Below, one piece after another: positions 54,599-63,272 of a stretch of 64,000 bases of DNA (the stretch's first letter is position 1; each line of letters starts with the position of its first letter). Origin of the DNA: CAWBFD01 sp963788115 (GTDB taxonomy: Bacteria; Actinomycetota; Thermoleophilia; Solirubrobacterales; 70-9). Made by a program: the position numbers and the translations under genes. Under the pieces are notes generated by a model. It ran no database searches. It saw only the letters and a list, made by a program, of their open reading frames with translations, and had not been told where the DNA came from. Location of the stretch: the NCBI GenBank assembly GCA_963788115.1, contig CAWBFD010000004.1, positions 2,046,001 through 2,110,000 of the forward strand. The letters run 5' to 3'.

Positions 54599-55366
54599 CT
54601 ACGTGCTCTTCCAGACGGGGGCACGCTTTTCGGCGAAGGCGGTGGCGCCTTCGACGGCGTCACCGCTCCGGAAGACCTCGACGGAGAGCTCGCCGGTCCG
54701 AGTCCAGCCCGCGGCCTCGTCCAGATCGGCCGCTTCCCGCACGAGCCGGCGCGAGTTCCGGACCGCGATCGGCGAGTTCTGGCCGATCGTGTCGGCCAGC
54801 GCCAGCGCGGTGTCGACCACCTCGGCGGCGGGCACGACCCGATTCACGAGCCCGAGCGCGAGGGCCCGCTGGGCGTCCACCGGATCGCCTGTCATCGCCA
54901 TCTCGAGGGCGACCGCCAGCGGCACCCGCTTGGGCAGGCGGATCAGGCCCCCGGCTGCCGCCAGCAGGCCCCGCTTGACCTCGGGGATCCCGAACCGGGC
55001 CGTGTCGGCGGCCACGACCAGGTCGCACGACAGCACGATCTCGAAGCCACCAGCCAGCGCCGGGCCGTTCACCGCGGCGATGATCGGCTTCGGGAAGTCG
55101 CGGCTCACGATCCCGGCAAAGCCACCCTTCACCGCGGCGATGTCGGCCGCCCGGCCGGTCGCAACGACCTTCAGGTCGGCGCCGGCGGAGAACACCTCCC
55201 CGGCACCCGTGATCACCACGGCCCGGAGGTCGGCATCGGCCTCCACGGTGTCGAGGACCTCGACCATGGCCGCACTGACCTCGGGGCTGATCGCGTTCCG
55301 GGCCTCGGGCCGGTTGAGGGTGACGAGGGCGACGGATCCCCGCCGTTCGAGTTCTACGAGCGCCAT
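54599..55366 (-). CDS. enoyl-CoA hydratase/isomerase family protein
   Basis: An intact 255-residue crotonase. ALVTLNRPEARNAISPEVSA, VVITGAGEVFSAGADLKVVA (oxyanion Ala-Gly-Ala-Asp) and IAAVNGPALAGGFEIVLSCD are conserved, with FGIPEVKRGLLAAAGGLIRL next. The two catalytic Glu positions of hydratases are not both evident in the GGLI region, so isomerase or another crotonase reaction is possible. It ends EKRAPVWKST. TAGGTT seven bases before the ATG marks a leaderless start. It lies upstream of merR on the same strand; a paralogue is at 57183-57956. Confidence 0.88.
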   Translation of the reverse strand: MALVELERRGSVALVTLNRPEARNAISPEVSAAMVEVLDTVEADADLRAVVITGAGEVFSAGADLKVVATGRAADIAAVKGGFAGIVSRDFPKPIIAAVNGPALAGGFEIVLSCDLVVAADTARFGIPEVKRGLLAAAGGLIRLPKRVPLAVALEMAMTGDPVDAQRALALGLVNRVVPAAEVVDTALALADTIGQNSPIAVRNSRRLVREAADLDEAAGWTRTGELSVEVFRSGDAVEGATAFAEKRAPVWKST

Positions 55367-55373
55367 AATTCGG

Positions 55374-55379
55374 AACCTA
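55374..55379 (-). promoter_or_regulatory. -10 box for enoyl-CoA hydratase (leaderless start)
   Basis: On the minus strand TAGGTT lies seven bases before the ATG at 55366, the same box and spacing as for lhr. Confidence 0.5.
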
Positions 55380-55468
55380 CTCCGGATCTCGAGTTGGCAG
55401 CTCAAGGTGTCGAGACCATGATGTGGGTACGCACGGATGCGAACCCGGCAGGCGGAGAGGACCGAGCC

Positions 55469-55915
55469 ATGGACGTTCGAGAGCTTGAGATCGTCGACGA
55501 GACGGCAGCGGGCACCGAAGTGGGTGCGCGCAATTGGCGGCTCCTCGCCACGGTCGTGGCCACGGGCGTGGTGGCGTGGGCCGCGACGATGTGGCTCACC
55601 CCCGCGGCCGCACGCGAACACGAAGCGTCGTTCTCGCTCCTCGGCCTGTTCTTCGAAACCGCGTTCTGGGGTTCCTTGTTCGTGGCCGGCTACGCCTTCG
55701 TCGAGGGCCGCGACCGCCTCGGCTACGCGGCACTGGCGAGCGTCGCCTGGGTGCAGCTCGCGGCCGTCATCGCGTGCCCCGCGACGGGACACCACGGCTT
55801 CGGTGCGTGGTGGGCGGGTCAGATGGCGTTGTGCCTCGGCTTCGTCGCGGTGAGCACGGTTGCGTCGGCGATCAGCTTGCGGGCTCCGGAACCGGGTCCT
55901 CGATCGCCGCGGTGA
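55469..55915 (+). CDS. small membrane protein, unknown function
   Basis: An intact 148-residue protein with four predicted helices (LLATVVATGVVAWAATMWLT; FSLLGLFFETAFWGSLFVAG; YAALASVAWVQLAAVIACPA; WWAGQMALCLGFVAVSTVA). The start MDVRELEIVDETAAGTE is acidic and cytosolic. The ATG at 55469 has GGAGAGG eight bases before it; an earlier in-frame start at 55394 lacks one. I do not recognise the family. Its end overlaps the convergent MFS gene by about 44 bases. Confidence 0.6.
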   Translation: MDVRELEIVDETAAGTEVGARNWRLLATVVATGVVAWAATMWLTPAAAREHEASFSLLGLFFETAFWGSLFVAGYAFVEGRDRLGYAALASVAWVQLAAVIACPATGHHGFGAWWAGQMALCLGFVAVSTVASAISLRAPEPGPRSPR

Positions 55916-57011
55916 TCCCCGGGCGCAGCGCGCGCACCGCGAGCAGTGTCACGCCCATCACCACGGCCGCACCGAAGGTGGTCGCGCGCAATCCCACGCT
56001 GTCGGCGATGCGGCCCTGGATCACCGCTCCGAGCGGATACAGCAATCCGAGGATCACGTTGTTCACCGACAGCACCCGGCCGCGCAGTGACGCCGGCGCG
56101 CGCAATTGCGAGATCGTGAAGAAGCTCGACAGCGCCCCCAGGTAGACGGCGCCGACGAAGACGAGCGTCAACGCCGACGCCCACACCACCGGCGCGAGCG
56201 CGTACAACATCAGCGCGGGTGGGAGGAGCGAGAGCACCGTCGTCACGGTGCGGCGCGGCCCGTAGCGGTTCGTCAGTGTTCCGAGTGAGAAGCCCATCGT
56301 GACGGCGCCGATCCCCTGGGCGGTGACGAGTATGCCGGTCGCGTCGTCGAACACCTCTTCGCCCATCGCCGGCACGAGCGCGATGAACGGCGCGATGAGG
56401 AGCGTGTTCAAGCACATCGCGGCGAAGCTGACGCGCAAACCTGCATCGGACCGCACATAGCGCAAGCCGATCCGCATCGACTCCCAGAACGACTCGCTCC
56501 CCGTCGGCGCCGGGAGCGGCAGGTGCACACCGAGCAGGGCGATGATCACTGCGACGAAGCTGAGCGCGTTGAGGCCGAGTGCCCACGCGTACCCGCCGAC
56601 GGCCACGACGATGGCCGCGAGCGCGGGCCCGACGACGCGTCCGAGGTTGTACTGCGCGGACGAGAGTGCCATCGCGCCCGCGAGATCTTCTTCGGGCACG
56701 AGGTCGGGGAGCATCGCCTGGTAGGCCGGGAATCCGAGGGCGGCCGCGATCCCATTGGCGAACACGATCAGCGTGACGACGACCGGCGACGGTTCGCCGA
56801 CGATGAACAGCACGGTCAGCAGGGTGGTCAACCCGATCTCGACGAACGTCGTCGTCATCAACAGCAGGCGGCGGGGCAACCGGTCGGCGAGGGCGCCGCC
56901 CGCCGGACCGAGCAACCCGATCGGGAGGAACGACGCCGCGGCGACCGCCCCGGTCCAGGCCGCCTGGCCCGTCACGTCGGTGACGTAGATGCCGATCGCG
57001 ATCGACTCCAT
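55872..57011 (-). CDS. MFS exporter, Bmr/enterobactin-exporter-like
   Basis: A major facilitator of the MFS_3 type, with about ten visible helices in 379 residues. GGALADRLPRRLLLMTTTF is the loop 2-3 signature, NGIAAALGFPAYQAMLPDLV and LVPEEDLAGAMALSSAQYNL the EntS-like segment, and GFSLGTLTNRYGPRRTVTTV the central repeat signature. The family N-terminus (FAPFRHRPYARLWTGAFLSN) is present upstream in frame, but no ATG, GTG or TTG precedes it, so the start used here cuts off the first helix. The true start may be near 57120 with a non-standard codon or a lost base. Substrate unknown. Confidence 0.83.
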   Translation of the reverse strand: MESIAIGIYVTDVTGQAAWTGAVAAASFLPIGLLGPAGGALADRLPRRLLLMTTTFVEIGLTTLLTVLFIVGEPSPVVVTLIVFANGIAAALGFPAYQAMLPDLVPEEDLAGAMALSSAQYNLGRVVGPALAAIVVAVGGYAWALGLNALSFVAVIIALLGVHLPLPAPTGSESFWESMRIGLRYVRSDAGLRVSFAAMCLNTLLIAPFIALVPAMGEEVFDDATGILVTAQGIGAVTMGFSLGTLTNRYGPRRTVTTVLSLLPPALMLYALAPVVWASALTLVFVGAVYLGALSSFFTISQLRAPASLRGRVLSVNNVILGLLYPLGAVIQGRIADSVGLRATTFGAAVVMGVTLLAVRALRPGITAAIEDPVPEPAS

Positions 57012-57182
57012 CCACGTCCCGATGTTCGACAGGAACGCGCCCGTCCACAGTCGGGCGTACGGACGGTGCCGGAACGGAGCGAACGAGAAAATCGCCAGAG
57101 CAGGAGGGACGCTACCGGCCTGGCGGAGAATTACGAGGCGCAGGTGGCCATGGCCACAGAGTCGTGGCAGTCGGCGTCTTCG

Positions 57183-57956
57183 TCAGCCGGGCCAGACCGG
57201 CGGTCGCTTCTCCAAGAAGGCAGACATACCCTCGTGCGCGTCGTCGGTCTGCGCGTTGTCGACCATCACGCCACACGCGAGCGCGTACGCGTTCTTCTCG
57301 TCGACTGCCTCTTGCGCGTAGAACGTGCGCTTGCCGAGCGCAACGACTGACGCGCTCGCCCGCACGATCGGATCGGCGAGTTCGGAGACGGCGGCTTCGA
57401 TCTCGGCTGCGGGCACGACGCGGTTGACGAGTCCCCACGCGAGCGCGGTCGGTGCGTCGATCATTTCGCCCGTGAGGAGCATTTCGAGCGCCTGCTTCCG
57501 GCCGATGGCTCGCGACAGCGGGACCATCGGGGTCGAGCAGAACAGCCCGATGTTCACGCCCGGCGTCGCGAAGCGAGCGTCGTCGCTGGCGACCGCAAGA
57601 TCACACGCGGCGACGAGCTGGCAGCCGGCGGCCGTCGCGACGCCCGTGACCTTGGCGATCACCGGTTGCGGAATGGTGTGGATCCGCTGCATGAGCTCGA
57701 CGCACGTCTCGAAGAGCTCGGCATAGAACGCGGGCTTGCGTGTCTCGACCATCTCCGCGAGATCATGGCCTGCGGAGAACGCGGGCCCGACGCCTTCGAC
57801 GACCAGCACGCGCACTTCGGCGTCGGCCGCGACGTCGTCCAGCGCGTCGATGATGGCGCGCATCACGTCGAGCGCCAGCGCGTTGCGCCGCTCGGGCCGA
57901 TCGAGGACGAGCCGGGCGACGGGCCGGCCGGATTCGAGGCGGACGGGAGCTGCCAT
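57183..57956 (-). CDS. enoyl-CoA hydratase/isomerase family protein
   Basis: An intact 257-residue crotonase. ARLVLDRPERRNALALDVM, VLVVEGVGPAFSAGHDLAEM (oxyanion Ser-Ala-Gly-His-Asp) and IAKVTGVATAAGCQLVAACD are conserved; SAGHDLAEM is the variant found in the ECHDC3-like group. It ends FLEKRPPVWPG. It resembles the paralogue at 54599-55366 but is clearly distinct. TACGCT lies eight bases before the ATG. The substrate is not predictable. Confidence 0.87.
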   Translation of the reverse strand: MAAPVRLESGRPVARLVLDRPERRNALALDVMRAIIDALDDVAADAEVRVLVVEGVGPAFSAGHDLAEMVETRKPAFYAELFETCVELMQRIHTIPQPVIAKVTGVATAAGCQLVAACDLAVASDDARFATPGVNIGLFCSTPMVPLSRAIGRKQALEMLLTGEMIDAPTALAWGLVNRVVPAAEIEAAVSELADPIVRASASVVALGKRTFYAQEAVDEKNAYALACGVMVDNAQTDDAHEGMSAFLEKRPPVWPG

Positions 57957-57964
57957 CACGGTCG

Positions 57965-57970
57965 AGCGTA
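57965..57970 (-). promoter_or_regulatory. -10 box for second enoyl-CoA hydratase (leaderless start)
   Basis: On the minus strand TACGCT, matching TANNNT, lies eight bases before the ATG at 57956. Confidence 0.4.
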
Positions 57971-58049
57971 CGCCCTGTACCGTCGCCCGCCATGGGGGGA
58001 GCGAAGGCGAGGTTCGCGACCTCTGACTCCGGGGTAGAGCGCCGACGCC

Positions 58050-59102
58050 ATGACGATCGTCGACGACCTCCCGCCCGCGCTCGTCTGGAGTGACGACAAC
58101 GCGCCGGGCATTGGCCGGCGCCGAGCGGGCACCGGGTTCTCGTATGCGGCGTCCGACGGATCGCGGATCAGCGATGCGCGCGTGCTCGGGCGCATCCGCA
58201 AGCTCGCGATCCCGCCCGCGTGGACCGACGTGTGGATCTGCACGAGTGCGAACGGTCATCTCCAGGCGACTGGTCGTGATGCGCGCGGGCGCAAGCAGTA
58301 CCGGTACCACCCCGGCTTCCGGGCCCACCGCGACGAAGCGAAATTCGCGCGGCTCGCCGATTTTGGCGAGGCGCTGGTCCCGATCCGGCGCACGGTGGAC
58401 GCCGATCTTGCCCGCGCCGGGATCCCGCGCGAGAAGGTGCTGGCCACGATTGTCGGGCTGCTCGAAGAGACGCTCGTTCGAGTCGGCAACGAGGAGTACG
58501 CACGGGCGAACGGGTCCTTCGGCCTGACGACCTTGCGCAATCGGCACGCCAAGTTCACGAGCGACGGCCTCCGACTCGTGTTCAAGGGCAAGCACGGGCT
58601 GGCGACGAACGTGCGCGTGCAGGATCGCCGGCTACGCCGGATCGTGAAACAGTGTCAGGACCTGCCCGGCCAGTTCTTGCTCGAATACCTCGACGAGGAC
58701 GGCGCCGCCGTGCCGCTCACGTCCACCGACGTCAACTCGTATCTGCGCGACGCAGCCGAGATGGATGTGACGGCCAAGGACTTCCGCACGTGGACGGGAA
58801 CGTTGCTCGCGACGACCGCCTTTGCCTCGCTCTCGACTCCCGAGTCGGAACGAGCGTGCCAGCACGCCACGATCGAGGTGGTGCGCGAGGTCGCCGCGCA
58901 ACTCGGGAACACTCCGGCCGTCGCACGCGGCAGCTACGTGCATCCTGCAGTCATCGAATGGTTCGCCGACGGCTCGCTTCCCGACCGATGGGCGCGCGCG
59001 TCTGCGCGCGGCAGTCGATTCCTGCGGCCCGAGGAACGGAAGCTCGTACGCGTGCTGCGCGCGGGCAACCGGCGCCGCCGCGCGGTCCCTAGAGCTGCCT
59101 GA
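58050..59102 (+). CDS. DNA topoisomerase IB, poxvirus/bacterial type
   Basis: An intact 350-residue type IB topoisomerase. The N-terminal DNA-clamp domain has GTGFSYAASDGSRISD and LAIPPAWTDVWICTSANGHL, with GRDARGRKQYRYHPGFRAHR. The catalytic domain has RVGNEEYARANGSFGLTTLR, DFRTWTGT (with a catalytic Arg) and GNTPAVARGSYVHPAV with the nucleophile Tyr. It relaxes supercoils through a 3'-phosphotyrosine. Bacterial IB enzymes are scattered, and present in many actinobacteria. Its stop overlaps that of the convergent ABC1-kinase gene by about 14 bases. Confidence 0.92.
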   Translation: MTIVDDLPPALVWSDDNAPGIGRRRAGTGFSYAASDGSRISDARVLGRIRKLAIPPAWTDVWICTSANGHLQATGRDARGRKQYRYHPGFRAHRDEAKFARLADFGEALVPIRRTVDADLARAGIPREKVLATIVGLLEETLVRVGNEEYARANGSFGLTTLRNRHAKFTSDGLRLVFKGKHGLATNVRVQDRRLRRIVKQCQDLPGQFLLEYLDEDGAAVPLTSTDVNSYLRDAAEMDVTAKDFRTWTGTLLATTAFASLSTPESERACQHATIEVVREVAAQLGNTPAVARGSYVHPAVIEWFADGSLPDRWARASARGSRFLRPEERKLVRVLRAGNRRRRAVPRAA

Positions 59103-60570
59103 CGTTCGTGCGGGTCGAGAGCCAGGCGGCTTCGGCCTCGCCCATCGGCGTCGACGGTGGGCCGTCGACCATCGGCCACAGCTCTTCGGCGATCTTGCGG
59201 AAGTTGGCTGTCGCCCGCAGCCGGCCGAGCACGGCGTGCAAGCCCAGGTTGATGCGTTGCGTGATCACGAACGCGGGCGGCACGTTGGATGCCTTGGCGA
59301 CATGCGCGTACGGCCCCGTCGTGTCGAAGAAGCGGCGCACCGTCTCCGACGCGTACTCGGGACTGAACGTGACGACGCGGGCCTCGTCGACGAACTCGTA
59401 GAAGTGGCCGAAATACTCGCGGACGTCGTCGTTGCCGAACGGCGCGTCACGGCGGAGGACGTCGTGGGCTTCGAGCACGGACCGGAACCGCGGGATGTCG
59501 TGCTCGAGCACCATCGCGCGAACCAGGTCTTCGAACAGCGCGACTTCGTCGGGCGCGTAGTGCTTCACCAGACCGAAATCGAGGAACGTGACGACGCCGC
59601 CGCCCGAGAACAGGTAGTTGCCGGGATGTGGGTCGCCGTTGAATGCGTGCATGCGGTACAAGCTGCGGAACACGAAGCGGTAGATGCACTCGGCGGCGAG
59701 GTCGCGTTCCGCCTGCGGCCACTGCTCGACTTCGGCGAATCGCGCGCCCGTGGCGTACTCGGTGGTGAGCACGCGCGCCGTCGAGAGCTCGTCGACGACG
59801 CGCGGGATGCGTACATACGGGTGGCCCGCGTAGTAGTCGGCGAACAGCCGCTGGTTCGCGGCTTCCTGCGTGTAGTCGAGCTCCTCGACCAAGCGGGCGC
59901 GTAGCTCTTCGACGAGAGGCGCCGGGTCGAGACCGGGGAACAGCAACGAGATCGCGCGGAACAGCACGTCGCTCGTCGTGAGGTCGGCGCGGATCGCCTC
60001 GTCGACGCCGGGGAACTGCACTTTCACCGCGACGTCGATGCCGTCGTGGGTGCGAGCGCGGTGCACCTGGCCGATCGATGCCGCCGCGATCGGTGCCGGA
60101 TCCCACGATGCGAAGACCGTCGCCGGGTCGGCGCCGAGTTCGGCCCTCACGACCTGCGCACAGAGCTCGGGGCTCATCGCCGGCGCGTCCTGTTGCAGGG
60201 TGGCGAGCGCCGCCTGCACGGGTTCGGGCAAGCCGTCGTCGAGGTAGCTCGCCATCTGGCCGATCTTCATCAACGCGCCCTTCATCTGGCCGAGCGTGTC
60301 GACCACTTGCGCCGTGGTGCGGATCTGGTGCGCCTCGTCGAGCGCGGCGCGCTCCTCATGTGGCGTGAACACGCGCCGGGCCCGGTGCACGGCGTAGCCC
60401 GCGCCGGCCCGCGCACCCGCTGCCGCGAGTTGGGCGTTGCGGCTCGCGACCGAGCGGCGGGCGACCGCGCGTGTCGGAGCCGCTCGCTGCCGGCGGACAA
60501 GCAGGCCGACAGCCCCGCCGACCGCTACGCCGGCGGCAACCGCAGCCATGAACGCCGTCGTCTTCCTCAC
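59089..60570 (-). CDS. ABC1/AarF/UbiB family kinase-like protein
   Basis: An intact 493-residue UbiB-type atypical kinase. One membrane helix near the N-terminus (FMAAVAAGVAVGGAVGLLV) is followed by KGALMKIGQMASYLDDGLPE (the family KxGQ motif), PIAAASIGQVHRARTHDGID (A-rich loop), VAVKVQFPGVDEAI (Lys), HAFNGDPHPGNYLFS (catalytic loop) and TFLDFGLVKHYAP (DFG). In organisms with ubiquinone UbiB supports its synthesis; in actinobacteria with menaquinone the role is unclear but may concern isoprenoid lipids. The GTG start is weakly supported. It is divergent from the acyl-CoA dehydrogenase gene. Confidence 0.9.
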   Translation of the reverse strand: MRKTTAFMAAVAAGVAVGGAVGLLVRRQRAAPTRAVARRSVASRNAQLAAAGARAGAGYAVHRARRVFTPHEERAALDEAHQIRTTAQVVDTLGQMKGALMKIGQMASYLDDGLPEPVQAALATLQQDAPAMSPELCAQVVRAELGADPATVFASWDPAPIAAASIGQVHRARTHDGIDVAVKVQFPGVDEAIRADLTTSDVLFRAISLLFPGLDPAPLVEELRARLVEELDYTQEAANQRLFADYYAGHPYVRIPRVVDELSTARVLTTEYATGARFAEVEQWPQAERDLAAECIYRFVFRSLYRMHAFNGDPHPGNYLFSGGGVVTFLDFGLVKHYAPDEVALFEDLVRAMVLEHDIPRFRSVLEAHDVLRRDAPFGNDDVREYFGHFYEFVDEARVVTFSPEYASETVRRFFDTTGPYAHVAKASNVPPAFVITQRINLGLHAVLGRLRATANFRKIAEELWPMVDGPPSTPMGEAEAAWLSTRTNVRQL

Positions 60571-60629
60571 GGGACGATCTTCGCGAACGGTCCTCCCTCC
60601 TGGCGCACCCAGAACCCTCGCCCGTACAC

Positions 60630-60645
60630 TTGACCGGCCGGTCAA
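60630..60645. promoter_or_regulatory. 16-bp palindromic operator upstream of acyl-CoA dehydrogenase
   Basis: TTGACCGGCCGGTCAA is a perfect palindrome and lies 17 bases before the acyl-CoA dehydrogenase ATG. A TACACT box (60625-60630) overlaps its left end, so a bound repressor would block the promoter. TetR-family regulators of fatty-acid or lipid breakdown in actinobacteria bind sites of this kind. The regulator is not in the window. Confidence 0.65.
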
Positions 60646-60662
60646 GAAGGAGCGCCCAGCTG

Positions 60663-61862
60663 ATGCCCACCCCAACGCTGACGACTGACGAAGCCCGCGT
60701 GATCGAGCTGTGCGACGAACTGCTCGCCAAGCTCGACCCGAAGATGACGCCGCCCGCCGAGTTCCTCGGCGCGCAGTACGACCTCGGCCTGGCGTGGGTG
60801 CACTTTCCCGAAGGTGAAGGTGGCCTCGCGCTGTCGCCGAAGCTCCAGACGACGATCACGATGAAGCTGCTGAAGGCAGGCGCGCCGCTTCCGTACGGCC
60901 GCAACCCGATCGGCTACGGCATGTGTGCGCCGACGGTCGTCATGCATGGGACGGAGCAACAGAAGGCGCGTTACCTGCGCCCCTTGTTCACCGGCGAAGA
61001 GATCTGGTGCCAGATGTTCAGCGAGCCCGGCGCGGGCTCGGATGTCGCGGGCTTGGCCACCCGCGCGATCCGCGACGGCGAGGAGTGGATCCTCAACGGC
61101 CAGAAGGTGTGGACCACCCTCGCGCATGTGTCGCGCTTCGGCATCGTGCTCGCGCGCACCGATCCCGACAAGGTCAAGCACAAGGGCATGACCATGTTCG
61201 TCATGGACATGGAGGCGCCCGGCGTCGAGGTGCGGCCGCTCGTGCAGGCGACAGGCGAGGCCGAGTTCAACGAGGTCTACATGACCGACGTGCGCATCGC
61301 CGACAGCGAGCGGCTGGGCGACGTCGGCGAAGGCTGGCACGTCTCACTCACGACGTTGATGAACGAGCGCGTGTCGATCGGCGGCCAGGTGAGCCCACGC
61401 GGCAGCGGCATCATCCACACCGCACTCAACGCGTACGAGCACAGCAACCGCCGCGGCGAAGCGGTCGCGCGCGACCAACTCGCTCAGTTCTGGATCGAGG
61501 CCGAGGTGAACCGGCTCACCAACATGCGCGCGTCGCAGTTGCGGGCCAAAGGCACGCCCGGCCCCGAGGGCTCGGTCGGCAAGATGGCGATGGCCGGCCT
61601 CAACCAGCGCTTGATGGCGTTCGTCATGGAGCTGCTCGGTCCGGACGCGATGCTCTATCCCGGCGGCTACCCGATGGACCGGCCGACCACTGCGATGGAT
61701 CTGTCGAAGCCCCAGAAGGCGTTCCTGCGCGTGCAGGCCAACTCCATCGAAGGCGGCACGACGAACATCATGAAGAACATCCTCAGCGAGCGGGTCTTGG
61801 GCCTGCCCGGCGAGCCCCGAGCGGACAAGGACGTCCCATGGAGCGAGGTACCGCGCAGCTAG
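60663..61862 (+). CDS. acyl-CoA dehydrogenase
   Basis: An intact 399-residue enzyme. LDPKMTPPAEFLGAQYDLGL and VHFPEGEGGLALSPKLQTTI are N-terminal, EIWCQMFSEPGAGSDVAGLA and GEEWILNGQKVWTTLAHVSR lie around the flavin, and RVQANSIEGGTTNIMKNILS near the end. It ends PWSEVPRS like its paralogue at 19187-20372. An AAGGAG ribosome site precedes the ATG, in contrast to the many leaderless genes here, and a palindromic operator sits just upstream. The substrate is likely a long or branched acyl-CoA, by inference. Confidence 0.92.
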   Translation: MPTPTLTTDEARVIELCDELLAKLDPKMTPPAEFLGAQYDLGLAWVHFPEGEGGLALSPKLQTTITMKLLKAGAPLPYGRNPIGYGMCAPTVVMHGTEQQKARYLRPLFTGEEIWCQMFSEPGAGSDVAGLATRAIRDGEEWILNGQKVWTTLAHVSRFGIVLARTDPDKVKHKGMTMFVMDMEAPGVEVRPLVQATGEAEFNEVYMTDVRIADSERLGDVGEGWHVSLTTLMNERVSIGGQVSPRGSGIIHTALNAYEHSNRRGEAVARDQLAQFWIEAEVNRLTNMRASQLRAKGTPGPEGSVGKMAMAGLNQRLMAFVMELLGPDAMLYPGGYPMDRPTTAMDLSKPQKAFLRVQANSIEGGTTNIMKNILSERVLGLPGEPRADKDVPWSEVPRS

Positions 61863-61997
61863 CGGACTCTCTGCCTGGAATCCCTGGTCAGACGGGGTCC
61901 GCGTCTGGCTGTTGCTCGTGTTGTTCATGTGGCTCTTGCGCTTGGTGTGGCCCGTGTAGTGGGCTGTTCTCTCTACGGGGCCCCGACCAAGACGACC

Positions 61998-63200
61998 ATG
62001 GACCTCTTCCGACAGCCACGCGCAGTCATCGCTCTCGCGATCGGTGGTGCAGTGCTGGCTGCCGCCCCGGCGGCACCGGCGGCCGAGCCGTCGACGACGA
62101 GAAGCGTCGCCGCGAGCGCCCCCGCCGCCTTCCCGATGGCGATGGACTCGGGAACGCGGTTCGTACGCGAGCGCGCCCAGGCCCGGCGCGACATCTCGCG
62201 GGCGGAGGCCGAACTGTCGGGCGCGACGGAACGCCAGCAAGGGATCCAGGCTCAGGTCGACACGCTGAGCGCCGAGATGGCGCGCCTCGACGTCGAGGCG
62301 CAAGCGGCGAGCGCGCAGGTGGCCGCGGCGCAGCTACGCGTCGCCGCCCTCGCGGCGACCGCCTACAAGCAAGCCGGTGGCGGCCAGATCGACGCGGCGA
62401 TCGAAGCGGCGCGTTCGGCCGAAGACATGCTCGACCTCTCCTGGAGCATGCGCATCATCGAAGGCTCGGGCGACTACGCGCTCGACGTTTTCCTGTGGCA
62501 CGACACGATGCACAACGGGATCGTCGAAGATCTGGCCGCGGTGACACAACAACGCGCGGACGCGCAGGATGATCTCGACGCCGCGATCGCGCACGAAGCC
62601 GACATGCGCGAGCTTCGCGACAGTGCTCGGGCGCGGCTCGCGGCCGCGCAGGACGGGATCGCGAGCTTCCATCGCGCGGCTCGCACGGCCGGGAGCCCGA
62701 TTCTCGGTCCCAGCCTCCTGTCGGCCGGCGACCTGGCCGCGTTCGTGCGGGCTCGAGGCGGAACCCCGCAACTCTCCGTGTCGCTCGAAGCACTCGCCCA
62801 GATCTACATCGAGGAGAGCGCGGCCGTCGGCGTACGCGGCGATGTCGCGTGGGCCCAGTCGATCCTCGAAACCGGCTGGTTCGAGTTCGCGAACAGCATG
62901 GTCGACCCCGAAAACAACAACTTCGCCGGCGTGGGCGCGTGCGACACCTGCAAGGGCGGTTTCAGCTTCCCGGACGCGCGGTCTGGCGTTCGGGCCCAGA
63001 TGCAGCTCCTGCGGGTGTACGTCGACGACGGCGTGGGGCGGGATTCGCTCGGCAACTCGCTGTTGCTGCCCGGAACCCTCAGGCTCTCCTTCCGCGGCGA
63101 CGTGCAGTCGTGGTGGGATCTCACGGGCACCTGGGCCACGGCCAACACCTACGGCAACCGCGTCTACGACCTCTACAACCGCATGGTTGCCGCCAGCTAG
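61998..63200 (+). CDS. secreted coiled-coil protein with glucosaminidase domain
   Basis: An intact 400-residue protein. A signal peptide (RAVIALAIGGAVLAAAPAA) is followed by a coiled coil from about residue 55 to 220 (ISRAEAELSGATERQQGIQA, LDVEAQAASAQVAAAQLR), as in peptidoglycan-hydrolase scaffolds of the NlpC/P60 type. The C-terminal domain is glucosaminidase-like: DVAWAQSILETGWFEF with the catalytic Glu, NNNFAGVGACDTC and ARSGVRAQMQLLRVY. The two Cys in GACDTC are conserved in actinobacterial homologues. It probably cuts cell-wall glycan during growth or division. A paralogue follows 72 bases downstream. The 135 bases upstream hold no feature I can support. Confidence 0.82.
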   Translation: MDLFRQPRAVIALAIGGAVLAAAPAAPAAEPSTTRSVAASAPAAFPMAMDSGTRFVRERAQARRDISRAEAELSGATERQQGIQAQVDTLSAEMARLDVEAQAASAQVAAAQLRVAALAATAYKQAGGGQIDAAIEAARSAEDMLDLSWSMRIIEGSGDYALDVFLWHDTMHNGIVEDLAAVTQQRADAQDDLDAAIAHEADMRELRDSARARLAAAQDGIASFHRAARTAGSPILGPSLLSAGDLAAFVRARGGTPQLSVSLEALAQIYIEESAAVGVRGDVAWAQSILETGWFEFANSMVDPENNNFAGVGACDTCKGGFSFPDARSGVRAQMQLLRVYVDDGVGRDSLGNSLLLPGTLRLSFRGDVQSWWDLTGTWATANTYGNRVYDLYNRMVAAS

Positions 63201-63272
63201 CCGGAGCCCGGCCCGCTCGATCGAGGGCCGGGATGCTGAAGATCCCGGCGGTTTGTGCCGAGAGTCACAGTG

